A DNA stretch of 64,000 bases from contig JAQFVV010006425.1 in the NCBI GenBank assembly GCA_028023455.1, positions 374,001-438,000 on the forward strand, given 5' to 3'. Both the position numbers and the translations under genes were made by a program. The notes beneath the pieces are model-generated. The model did no database searches and had not been told where the DNA came from. It saw nothing but the letters and a program-made list of their open reading frames with translations. The DNA comes from Epiperipatus broadwayi (lineage: Eukaryota > Onychophora > Udeonychophora > Euonychophora > Peripatidae). This document shows, piece by piece, positions 49,930 to 62,882 of this stretch (position 1 is its first letter; every line of letters starts with the position of its first letter).

Positions 49930-52900
49930 AACCTCTTCTCAACTAAAAAAATCTATAGTATTGTTTAATATATTTTATCATATTTATATCATATATACTT
50001 TTCAAAATATAAAAAAGGAGAAAAATGTTTTAAGGCATTTTTATGTTATCTTAATGATGTTAATTTTAAGTATGCAAAGCATATACATCTGATGGCATTA
50101 ATTTTTAACAGAAACTCATACAATATATTATTGGTCAGCATTTGGGTCTTTCATTGTTTTGTTTGATGAGAAAACATACATCTAAAGAATAGCTTTGAGT
50201 GATTTTACTAATTAAAAATTATTTAAAATTTTAAAGCTAACTAAATTACTTAGATATCATCAGCTATTGGTATTAAAAATAAAAATTCAAGAGATTACTG
50301 AATAAGTAATTCATTATTTTAATACTGACACTTTATTGGATTTTTCAACAGCAAAAACCATGTTTACAATGCATTTAAACTTTTGTAATCATGTTCCTAT
50401 CACTGGAGGCAACTTATTCAACAAAATCTTACAGAAGTTCTTTACTTTGTGATAGACAATAATGATATTCTATGATAATTGCAGCAATCTTCAAAATTTG
50501 GTTTAATTTTTAAAAAAACTGAAACAATAGCAGTGCTCTTAAAATTTGACAGCATAACTTCTTACATTCATATATTTTTACAAACATTCCATACTTTAAA
50601 ACTTTAGGTATCATATTAAGACCTACAATCTTTTTATTTTTAAAATTAGAAATAGTTGTTTGATTTTAAACTACATATTTTTGACCAAATCAAAATGAGT
50701 AGATAAAATGGGTATATTATTAAAAATCTTTATCACAATTCTTAAATCTTTATTTTAAGTTAGGATAAACATACATCTCTTTTTGTTTTAACTGTATAAA
50801 AAAAATCCATTGATATATTTGGTGGGGTTTGCAGTTTCAAGGTTTCTTTTTAACTATTAAACTTTTGCCTTTAAATCTTTGTATTGATTAAAAATTTCCA
50901 CTTTCAATTTATTATTCTGTCATGCAGAATATGTCAAACTTCCATTTAATCTATTCATTAAGAATAAGATCATTATCAGTAAACTAAGCATGATTTTTTG
51001 TGAATCCAAAAATAGATTTATTTATGTCCATAATCCACTCCATAAGAGAATCTCATTTTTAAGTATTATGAGAATCCTTAACATCTGAATTAGCAATTTA
51101 GTATCAAATCACTGTTGAAATTTTGCAAAAATAATACATCCTTTTAAAAAATAAATGTGACATTTTTTCTTTAATCTTGGAGAATTTTAATTTTAATCTA
51201 TCTAAAAATTTGCTATTGTGAGTTGTATAATAATGATATGTATTAGTTGTCATTGTTTTGATTATGGATATATTTATCTTACTGCATAGTGAATTTGTAT
51301 TTGCGAAGTCAATCTTATGATGATCAAAAATTAAATAATTCCATACTACTTGTGTTTTCAACAACAATATGATTATTTCCAACAACTTATAATCAATATG
51401 TGCTGCTTCTATTCACATGTCACTTAAATCTTTAAAAAAGGTCTTTTAATTATTTGATTAGTAATGTTATCCAACAAGAAACAAAATACTTTATTCTCTG
51501 ATTTCACTGAGCATGTGCACTAATAAAATGGCCACCAGATACATTATCCAAGTCAAATGTTAATATTATTAGCTTTTCATTGATATGTAAAAACAAAATC
51601 AAAAATTAAAATTCTAAATTACACTTTGTCACAAATTCAAGACAATATATTCTTCTTTTACTTGCTGGTCTTCTGTTCTCATAACTGTCTACAAGTTATT
51701 ATATCTTAATTTATCTGGAAAATGAATAAACAATATAAATCTTAAATATTTACAGCTCCTTATCTACCAGTATTGTCTTCCACTCATTTTTGAAGGTTGT
51801 ATTGAATAAAGTTTATACAGCCCATGCTCCTATATTTAGCAACAAATCGATTTGTATTTACTTCTAACACTATCGCTGTCTTACATTTTATAAATGTCAT
51901 TAATGACATCATTAATTCTATCAGTTTATTGAGTAATCCACATGGAATTACAACTTATCTAGACTGTGTGATTTAGGTCACTTTTAGATCATTTTGTCTA
52001 CATCTTTTTGACTTTTCATGAAAAACAAGAAGACCTTTAAACATGGATGATTTAACTTACAACCACATATCCATTCCCAACCTGAATCATTAGAGATTTT
52101 ATTATTTTAACCAAATATCAGCTAAGAATGGTCAATCAAGTAAATGTATTTTCACAATTGATTTTTTTTAATTCTTGCAGGTTTGAGATTAAAAAATTGA
52201 AGAATTATTAGGTGTGCACTTGGTATAAAAAATAACCACACATAGAAATATGATGCTGTTCTACCTAAATTGAGTGAAAACAAGAAAAATCAAGAAAGAA
52301 AAAATAATGTATCAAAAGCAATTTTAGTCTTTGATGAAAAAGGACCTTACAAATTAGCAGAAGATTATAGGCATGTTTAATAGTTTTTTTTTTTTTGTTT
52401 TACAATTAGTCTTAACACTTAAAAGCCATCCTGTTATTTTTACTTGCAAACTCTATTGTTTTCCAAACATAGCATCTATCCACATATATAAAGGTGCAAC
52501 ATCCTTTATTAGACATGGGATATGCAAAGATTTTTTGAGCATTATTTTTATAATAGAAATTGATCAATTTATATTGTGAACAATATCTTAGGATATTTAA
52601 CAGGAAAAGAATATTGATTATTTCCATTGTTTAAGATTAACTGATTGGAGAGCAAAACTTACATATGAGGAGAATAATGTTTACCAAAAGAGATTAAAAA
52701 TAGGATCTTAAGATTTTGAATAAACACAATAAAGTCCAGTGAGTAATATTAAATGATTTTACAATTCATAAATTTATGATTATAGTCATCACAAATCTAT
52801 TATATATATTCTAGAATTGTGATACAATATTTGTTTACAAGTGACAATTAATGTTTATGTTATGCATATGAATATCAAAGATTGAGAGAAAAAGATAATA

Positions 52901-53640
52901 CAAATACAATAGAATTTGATATATCAAATTAACTAGTTTAAGAAGGTTGTTAATTATCATTTATTTATATATCTTACATTAAACTCTATCAATTTAAAGG
53001 TAAAATATTCTATGACCACAATAGCATAAAGGTAGGTAACTTCTACGAACAATCCAACTCTGGCCCTTAAAAATCTAAATTCTAGGTGCATAAATTTTAA
53101 AAATATGTATAGTAAAACATTCTTTGATAAAATGTGTTTATTCATTTTTAATAAAAACATATTGTTCACATTGTCACTACTTCAGTTGCCATGATGCATA
53201 CGATTCATTATAGAATAATTAAACTGTAAATGGCAAGCTAAAAAGACTACATACTTAGGACATTTCCATTCTACATTTTGAGGGCTTTCATGTTTCCTCA
53301 ATGACACCTGTAATACATCAACTAGCATAGTTGCATAGTATTTATAAGTAGTTACATTCCAAATCCTTATAAATTGAACTCATGATAACTTTGAATGCAT
53401 TGTGAGTAATAATCAATAATATTATATCATTTTTATATATATATATTTTGAACTCCTTAAAATTATAGTTCTCATCTACATTAAAAAAGTTTGATTTGGC
53501 TAGACAACTGAAAAAGATTGATCATTCCTGGCACAGAGTTGTAATCTAACATAACCATTTAAATAATAAAAATATAGAAGAAAATTAAAACTATATATAT
53601 AAGTATGTAATAAATTAAGTTCGATGTCTGTATTCTTTCA
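49930..53640. other. A+T-rich noncoding stretch
   Basis: No gene, RNA or repeat is recognised apart from homopolymer runs. Confidence 0.5.
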
Positions 53641-53645
53641 AAAAT

Positions 53646-53891
53646 ATATTAAATACAGTAAAATTGACACAAATTTAAAGATATTTTATTAGAATGTTAA
53701 TGAATAGGTAATCATCAAACATTAAAATAACAGAGTTGTGGGAGAACTGAATTGAATTATGGGTGTTATGAAAAGATGTCTCGTTTTAATTATTCAACCT
53801 TATATAGTTGGAAAAGACTACAATATATACAGTCAAAAGTACTTCTAATAAAATAATTTTAAATTTGTGTGAATTTTACTGTATTTAATAT
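53646..53891. mobile_element. MITE-like inverted repeat, 49-bp arms
   Basis: The arms 53,646-53,694 and 53,843-53,891 agree at about 46 of 49 positions (outer end ATATTAAATACAGTAAAATT). The 148-bp interior has no coding sequence. A second, shorter inverted pair (TAGTTATTTGCTGTATATA... / ...TATAAGTAAATAAC) follows at about 53,925-53,990. Confidence 0.65.
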
Positions 53892-53994
53892 ATATTAGAT
53901 TTGAATATTATATATATGTATATATAGTTATTTGCTGTATATATTGTGTAGTTCCATTTTAATAACTACACAAGTATATAAGTAAATAACATTG

Positions 53995-56900
53995 ATAAAA
54001 ATAGCATTCATTACTCTTCCATTAATATTAAAACAATCAATCATCATCATTATTTTCATGAAAGAATTGTAAGAAAAACACACAGCTGCGACAGAAAAAG
54101 TGTGTCTATACTAAATCCCTCTTTTATTTTGACTTGCAATTATTATACATTCTAATAAAATCATAAATATTTAATAAAATAATTTCTCAAGTTTTATAAT
54201 ACTAACATTTAATAAATATAATAAATTTTAACGATTTGTAATAATAATCTGTATTTTCTTATTCTTGTTTCTTTTACCAACAAAATTTCTACAACTAATG
54301 TTTCTTACTTAATTAAGAATTATTTCATCTGAGTGATAAAATATGGCTAAAAAAATTAAGTAAAAGGTTGAATAATAATTTTATCTCAGGGTTCAACTAA
54401 TAAATACATGAATATCAAGTGTGTTTATGCATTCTTGAATACGATTATACAAAAAGGATTTTATGTACATCATCTTAACCAATAATATTTCATGTTTCAT
54501 GTAGCATTATTACAACAATGATGTATTTATTTATCCTGTTTTAATGATGTATTTAAATTAGCAGCATTTTAAAAGTATGTTTGTGTTCCAAATATAACAC
54601 TTAATATTATAAATGTAAATGAAATGCTATTTATTCAATAGTAACAAACAAAAATATTTAAAATCAACATTTTTATTGCATAATATAAAATTAATAACAA
54701 GAACAAATAACAACAATAATAAAAATTATATAACACATTTTAAAATATTACTGTCTATTTCCTAAAGTAATTCGAATTTGGAATCTGTCAAGTGCTTTAT
54801 CATACTGTTTTGTGAAACAATTAGATTTATAGGAATAGGTTGTATCAATATTTCATAAAAATAATCTTTAATTTTATATTGCAGGATTGTGACTATTATA
54901 TTAATAAAAGTAAAATATCTTATGAACATCTTAATTGGTTTATTTTACCAACCAATCGTTTATAAACCTCACTTACATATAAGGAAAAAATTCAATATTT
55001 TTAAATAAGCAAGTATAACTGATAATTTATCGCAGTAGGCTTATTTATTTTTGCCTTAAGATCCCTTTTTGGATTCAATTTCAGGTTTTAACATCAAGAG
55101 ATTGCTACTTCATCAATAAAAGTAAATAAAATTATTAGGCTATTCATTATACACTAGATAACAGTAAACATTAATATTAATGAATATGACTGATATATAA
55201 AACATTTCTTGCCGACTTACACATCTACATAAGGGTAATTCCGCTTAATAAAAGAACAAATATCAAGAAGTCATAAGCATTATGAATGTTTGGTAACATC
55301 CATTTAATATAAGTTTAATAAATACTAATGTTTATAAATTCCAGTCCTAAAATATATTACATTTAATTCCTTTCAATATAAACTCTAATCATATTATCTT
55401 TCCTTGAACACCAAAATATCTGAGAAAATCTTTATATTTGCAAAGCATTATATAATGACTTAACCAATACAGCATTAAATAATTCATCTGTTTGATGTAA
55501 TTATTAATTTCACTTTTAAAATATTATTTATTTTGGAACAGTGTAAAAATATGAAATTACATTTAATATGTTTATTAGTCAAAGTAAATCCATTTTTAAA
55601 CTCCATAAGAACTTGGTAGTTTATTATATCCTTTACTTGTTTGTAGGTTTTATAATTGATAAGAAGCATTTAAAATATAACTTGATAATCCATTATATTT
55701 TTAAATATTATTCGCATATTTTTTGTATAGACAATCCTTAAATGTAATTATTTTACCATTGGACACACATGCGTAGTTTTGTTGTAAGTAATGATTTTTA
55801 TCTTATTCAGAGATATTGTTGTTTAGTACTTAATTGACTACAAATATAATGTTAATTTATTCACTTTTGATCTTTAAATCTATAAATTTAATGATTATGA
55901 TTAATAGCTGATAAAGCAAAGTATATATCAATTAACAAGATGATTTTTATCATTTTTTAGATTAAAATCCTTTTCTGTAATAGTAAGTTTGTAGGAAAAA
56001 TATTTTATTTTAAATTACTATTATTTAAAATTATGTTTTCTTTTATAACTGATGATGAGAACAATCCATTTTCTTGAGACTTACAAATATCCTTTCATGT
56101 AGTGAAAAAACCAATTATTTTTATAACAGCTTAGAGAAAAATATTTTCAGCCTTTTGTTTTAAATTTAAAAATATAGTTCTTCCAAAATATATCAGTTAT
56201 TAATCATTATTATTTCATTGAAAAAAAATCCATCGATTTGTTTATAAATAATTCCACTAGTCAATTTGTCTATCTTATATTTGCAATTGACTATAATAAA
56301 TAAGATTTCTTGAAATAAAAATTTTATAAATTAAAATGATGGTTCTTTCTGGTTATTTGTTGTGGTCCATCTCCTTTCTGGAATGATGATAGAAGTCAGA
56401 TGTTCACTAGAAATCTGCTTAGTTTAGAATTTCAGCCTGCAATCAGGTTGCTGAAGAACAAAATGTCTATTTATAGAATTAGGACTGTATGAGGTTCTAT
56501 AAGCAATGAAAAATTTTGTAGGCTATCTGCTTTTCCCATGATTTCTCTTTTATACTGATAATCATATGATGTCTAGGTGACTTAATATTCTTCATCATGC
56601 ACTGGGATTTACAGGTTTGTCCAGGAAACTTGCTATAATTTCTGATACTCAAAAATATTAAAGTGAAGATTTTTAAAACAAAAGCAGTAACCTTTCATTT
56701 TGGATTTCAAAACAAAATAATATTACAAATATTTGATTAAAATAATAAATTACAAAATATCAAATTTCTCTCAGATATTTATTTCATGTATTAAATTGAT
56801 TTTTAATAAATAATGTATTGCCTAATAAATATTTTTAGCAAACTAAAATCACTTTTGCTAAATCTAAAATCATTTGATTTAAACACATGCTTACACAAGC

Positions 56901-57000
56901 ACATACACACACCATATAAAATGTAATTACTGTTCACTTTACATCTAATTAAAAATGTAATGTTGTATTTTATTATTCTATTATCTATTTTTATTTGTTT
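53995..57000. other. A+T-rich noncoding stretch
   Basis: Nothing recognised. Confidence 0.5.
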
Positions 57001-57002
57001 TA

Positions 57003-57103
57003 TTTTTTCCATATGTCATAGCATCGGTCAGGAAGCGAACCTGCTAATCTGGGACAACTGCTTGTAAGGCAGCTGTGCTGACCAATTGACCACCAACACT
57101 TGA
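57003..57103 (-). repeat. tRNA-derived SINE, copy 4
   Basis: On the minus strand: GTTGGTGGTCAATTGGTCAG, CTGCCTTACAAGCAG as an anticodon-like hairpin, GGTTCGCTTCC as B-box, then CCGATGCTATGACATATGG and an A-rich tail. It has the same structure as the 45.9 kb copy. Confidence 0.75.
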
Positions 57104-57104
57104 C

Positions 57105-57885
57105 ATTTTTATTTTTGAATTATGATTTTATATGTGTGTAGTATTTCTTTTGATCTATATAATTAGTGACTTTATTCATGAATAAAAATAGCAACAAAGA
57201 TGCATGTATTTTTTTTCATACAAAAATTTTAAAAAGTATGCCATAAAAATCAGTGTATAAAGCTATTCAAAAATATTTTATGAATACTATATTTCTTATA
57301 GACATTAAGATGAGAGACTGTTTAAATATAATAATGACTATATTTTATACTCTTTAACCAAATGAGAGTGATAAATACATTTGTTTAAATATAAAAATTA
57401 AATTAATCAAAGCCCAAAAATTTTATAGTCTTAAAATTTTAAATATACAATTTACAGTATAACTGCAATGTTATAATGTGCTTAAATTTGTTGTATACTT
57501 TTTTAATTTAGTGAGAAAATATGCCATATGTGGTTTACTCTGAGAGGCCTTGTTGCAGAGCTCACTGCATTTAAAAATGAATACATTTAAATGCATAGAT
57601 TAAAAAATATTTTGTAATTTTTATATAAGTAATATATTATTACTATTAGCAATTTCCTTAACAATATTTACTAGATTATAGATTTACAATTTTACAAACT
57701 AGCTTCTCTATAAGCTATTCATAAACATGTTGTTGTTTTTTATAATGATATTCCATTTACTTTTTCTGTGTGTGTAAATACATGTTGTGAAATTATCTTA
57801 GATCACAATTTCTAATTTACCTTAGGAAAACTAATTTTTTATTTATATAGATTGATAATTTTCTGAACTCACTTAAAAAAATTTT
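57105..57885. other. A+T-rich noncoding stretch
   Basis: Nothing recognised. Confidence 0.5.
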
Positions 57886-57887
57886 AA

Positions 57888-58814
<927 letters not shown>

Positions 58815-59174
58815 TTATTTTTTACAGGTTTTTAATAGTTTTTTATATATTGAATCAGGCAGGAGAAAATTGCTATGATTATCTATATTTAAAAATCTTG
58901 ATCTTAACACCGGCTCCACTTTCAATTTTGCAGCAGACTGGCTCTTCAAGCAGAGTAGTATAATACCAGAGGCAGATGAAACACTAATGGTACCTATAAC
59001 CAGACAGGCTATGCAAAGTATAACCAGTGGCCACATTTCCAAGCTATATAACTCCTCTGCTGATAAATTCAAACCCCTGACATCCAAATCATTTTTATTT
59101 GTTTTGATTAAAACCTCAGGCACCAGGTAATCATATGTTATATAGTCAGCATACTCAGATGACAGGTACACAAT
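58815..59174 (-). CDS. Candidate last exon of a single-pass membrane protein
   Basis: The frame is open for 119 codons to TAA (58,815-58,817). The first residues follow a TAG in the same frame, but that AG (59,175-59,176) forms a plausible splice acceptor (ATATATCAAGTATTAG). I therefore read it as an internal start of a terminal exon, not an initiator; the first in-frame codons are ATT GTG. The N-terminal half is acidic and hydrophilic (SSEYADYITYDY, KNDLDVRGLNLSAEEL). One membrane span of about 25 residues follows (MWPLVILCIACLVIGTISVS and on). A basic tail ends in KKLLKTCKK. That is the layout of a type I protein with a short cytoplasmic tail. Codon composition is richer in G+C than the flanks. 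I do not recognise the family. Upstream exons were not found; an R1 tandem pair occupies the start of the presumed upstream intron. Confidence 0.5.
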   Translation of the reverse strand: MVYLSSEYADYITYDYLVPEVLIKTNKNDLDVRGLNLSAEELYSLEMWPLVILCIACLVIGTISVSSASGIILLCLKSQSAAKLKVEPVLRSRFLNIDNHSNFLLPDSIYKKLLKTCKK

Positions 59175-59192
59175 CTAATACTTGATATATAT

Positions 59193-59646
59193 CTCTCCAT
59201 ACAGTAGTGTGATACAGTGCCAACCAGAGTAATCAATGGATGCCAGAAGACTTGTGCATAAAATCTCAATCTAATGCCTACTTATCCAATATCCCAGACT
59301 AGTTTCTGGCTTGTGGCCTTATTCAGTGAGGTGCATTAGATCTGAGAGCACTGCACCTAGATCTTAGGATCTAATGCAATCCTTCAGCAGCCACCTTTTA
59401 TCTCTATTTAACTACAAAACTATGAGAATAAAATTGAAAACCCAATAATATTTTCAATCTAAGCTCATTAGCTTATATAGTCATATGGGCCTAAACCCAG
59501 TTCATTACCAATATATTTTGGTGTCTTTGGCTTTTTAACAACCATTGCCACCACTATCCTATTAGGCAGGATTGGTGTTAAACTACTAAGCATCACATGA
59601 TCACTATTTCCTATGTTAGCACATTGCTGTTATTAAACAAGAAAAA
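59193..59646 (-). repeat. R1 repeat, tandem unit 1
   Basis: The unit starts CTCTCCATACAGTAGTG and runs for about 450 bp. It is followed head to tail by unit 2 with about 85-90 percent identity by eye. Its edge lies under 20 bp from the candidate splice acceptor of the 59 kb exon. Confidence 0.85.
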
Positions 59647-60072
59647 CTCTCCATACAGCAGTGCCACTCGGTGCCAACCAGAGTAATCAATGGATGCCAG
59701 AAGGCTTGTGCATAAAATACCCATCTAATGCCTACTCATCCAATATCTCCAGACTAGTTTCTGGCTTGTGGCCTTCGTCAGTGAGAAGCTTTAGATCTGA
59801 AAGCACTGCACCTATATCCTAGGATCTAATGCAACCCTCCAGCAGCCATCTTTTATCTCTACTTAATTACAAACTATGAGAATAAAATTGAGAACACAAT
59901 AATATTTTCAATCTAAGCTCAATAGCTTATATAGTTATATGGGTCTGAATGCAGGGCAGTGCCCATACATTTTGGTATCTTTGGCTCTTTAACAACCATA
60001 GCCACCACTATACTATTAGGTAGGATTAGTATTAAACCACTAAACATCGCATGACCACTATTTCCTATGTTT
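59647..60072 (-). repeat. R1 repeat, tandem unit 2
   Basis: The unit starts CTCTCCATACAGCAGTGCCA and ends CACTATTTCCTATGTTTG. It shares GCCAACCAGAGTAATCAATG, AGACTAGTTTCTGGCTTGTG, AATAATATTTTCAATCTAAG and TATTAGGTAGGATTAGTATT with unit 1 and, inverted, with 38.6-39.0 kb. No coding capacity. Confidence 0.85.
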
Positions 60073-60180
60073 GCTTCCATTTTTTTTAATTTAACAGCAG
60101 TTGAGGGGGGGTTAAGGAATTAACTGAAAGTACTTCTGCAGATTGAAACCCTGTATATAATAATTAAGTACCATTACATT
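60068..60180 (+). repeat. Dispersed repeat, partner of 14,562-14,668
   Basis: It follows R1 directly and runs into (TA)n, as the 14.56 kb copy does. It contains a seven-base G run at 60,106-60,112. Confidence 0.65.
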
Positions 60181-60224
60181 TATATATATATATATATATA
60201 TATCAAAGGGAAAAGCCACTATTA

Positions 60225-60270
<46 letters not shown>

Positions 60271-60300
60271 TAATAGTGGCTTTTCCCTTTGATGTTCATA
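60181..60300. repeat. Inverted repeat around (TA)n
   Basis: ATCAAAGGGAAAAGCCACTA and its continuation (60,202-60,228) and the exact 27-bp complement at 60,267-60,293 enclose a TA run. A further TA run precedes the left arm. The whole forms a perfect hairpin of about 90 nt. Confidence 0.85.
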
Positions 60301-61809
60301 CATTCTCCTTAACATTATTAAGACAAAATATTAACATCACATATTATTTTGATTCACAAAATTTTGTTAAATTCAGAATTCAAATAAATATGCTTGCATA
60401 AAACACAACATGATTTTGGAATTTTATTAATATTGCTGGCATTGGTAAGAAATGGTTCTAGAAAATCATCATTCTATATAATTGCTGATAATTTCTCCAA
60501 ATATAATGCAGACTTATATTCATCTCAATCTGCAACAAATTTTAAACATACATTTTTTTTGTAATTATCTTATTATTCATTGCATAATTGATCATATCTC
60601 TAATGAGGATGATATTTTAGACATTAAGCAGTTTAAAACTTATTCTAATCTGGGCTTCCAATTTTTAATTTACAGAGATTTAACTGACTTTATTTATGAT
60701 TCCTTTGCTTTAATTCCATAACAAAGTAAAAAAAAAATTCTGATATACTTAAATGTGTCAAAATTATCCCATGATTTAAGAATGATTCTTTTAATGTATT
60801 AATAAATAAAGATCTATTTAAATTTTACACATAATTACATAAATTTTTAAAAAGTGTGTTTATAATAAAACTATTTCAATATAAGTAAAATTATTTCTCT
60901 ACACTATGGTATTATTCCTAATAGATCAGTGGAAATTATTCTTATTGATATTTATGATCATGTAGCTCATACAATTGAATCAGATCAGCAGATACTTGAT
61001 ATTATTTATTTTGAAAGATTTTTGGTAAAATAGTTCACATTATTTTTTTTAACAAATACCACAAAATAGGTTTTTCTCTTCCTAAACTTATTCATCTATT
61101 CTATACAACATATGTTGAATTTAGTAACATAATTTCCTCCAAATTATGAACATATTTTGAGTGTTCCTTAGATTTGTATTTTAGTATATTTTCTTATTCA
61201 TATTTATATCAATAGGATTGTCTGAAATTTTCTTATCTTTTGTGTTATTCTGACAATTGTAAAATTTTAAAAAAGAATAATTGTTTTTCAGAGATATTAA
61301 TAACCTTAAGACTACATAATATATCAATTAATCTTAGTAAATTTTTACATGTCTTATTTTCTAAAAAATCTGACTGGTTTTATTTTATTAATTCATAAAG
61401 AATGAAATGTGCTGCATTCCAAAATGATCTGGAAATTTAATTTTTTAATATTAATTTTTTTTGTTATATTGAATATATTGTGGGTAACGATTTTGAAGCC
61501 ATTGTGCCATCATTAGGCATGGCATATTTTCAGCAATGCTCCAAAATACAAATTTTGTAAAATATGGGTTTTCTCTCTAATATGGTTCAATAATCTGGAA
61601 TCTTTATTCTAAACAAGATTTTAGTTTATTATATTCAGTTTTCAATATATATTTTTTAAATACATTTTTTTGAAAAATGGGATGACATGATTGTAAAAAT
61701 CTTAAATTTCATTTTCAAATTATAAATCAACAAATTATATTATCTGATATAATTTCAGTTTTTATATTTAAGTCTCATATGCATAATACTCAAGAGTACT
61801 ATAATATCA

Positions 61810-61840
<31 letters not shown>
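60301..61840. other. A+T-rich stretch, no gene recognised
   Basis: Short peptide-like stretches occur on the plus strand (for example ISNEDDILDIKQFKTY at about 60.6 kb) but are soon interrupted. A decayed transposon is possible, but I cannot support a family. Confidence 0.4.
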
Positions 61841-61843
<3 letters not shown>

Positions 61844-62882
61844 CTGGGTCTCTTTTTATGCGGACTTATTTAACACAATTTTGAAGTTAGTAATTTCAAT
61901 ATTTTCAGTGCTTTATAATAGTAAGATTTTATGCAATAATGAAATTAAAATCATGATTTCCACATTTTATGTTTACACACATTAAATTTTACAAGATTAT
62001 TATGTAAATTTGTTCAAACATTGTGCGTGTTAATTTTGCATTTTAAATCACATTCTGTATTTGCTTTTTAAAAAGAATGTAATCAATTATTATTCATTTA
62101 GTGTCCGCAAGTTTATTTTTAAAAGGTGAGTAATAGCAGTGTGTACAATTAAATTTGACAATTAAAAATTAAAATCTGATTTTTAATTGTAATTAATAAT
62201 TTAAAAATTACTTACGGCGACTTGAAATTAATGTGATATAAAACAAAATTTGATTTTTAAACGGAATTGAAAATTAAAGACAAAAATAAGAATTTAATTT
62301 TTAGTTGTTAGTTTTAATTAAATTTTTTCCAGCAGTGGTGAATAAATGTCTTTTTATTATCATAAGTCTAAGTTCATAAACAATTAATAAAATCATCGTC
62401 TCAAAGATTAATTACTAATTACGTTGTCAACAGAAAACCATTAACACAGTATGAGAGTGAACTTGGCGCTAGTTGTATTTCCTCTTGTGAAGAATCTATT
62501 TTTTACCAGTTTGCAAATGAAACTGTTTATCAGCAAATAGCAATAATAATTAAAACATGTATAAAAAATGTAAATTACTGTACTGTAAACTATGCATAAA
62601 AATATATTATTTTGAATAAAATTAAATATTATAGTTAAAAAAAGTTTGTCTTGTATCAATTTTTTCCAAATTTGAAATTTTTTATTAGTCATATTTTATT
62701 TCCTTATTTTTTTTTTTGCACGAATTTTAAAGTAAATTTTACGTTGGTGCTTTTACGTGAGTTTTGAAATATCACAGTCTGTATCCCCCCTTTTTCAACG
62801 TAAGTTACGTCTATTTTTGCACGATTTCGTTTGCGCGTGTTTTCTGAGGAACCTATCTATCGCGTAAAACGAGACCCAGGTG
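61841..62882. mobile_element. Candidate DNA transposon with 22-bp terminal inverted repeats
   Basis: The left end CACCTGGGTCTCTTTTTATG (61,841) and the complement of the right end (CACCTGGGTCTCGTTTTACG, to 62,882) match at 20 of 22 positions. Both ends adjoin TA-rich flanks, suggesting insertion at TATA. Near the right end TTTTACGT, CACGT- and TTACGT-type words recur (62,720-62,870), as in subterminal transposase-binding repeats. The 1,042-bp body has no recognisable transposase, so it would be non-autonomous. Confidence 0.6.

Noticed and set aside
60482-60721. 79-codon plus-strand frame as a gene
   Set aside because: No recognisable domain, no neighbours in frame, and composition like the surrounding A+T-rich DNA.
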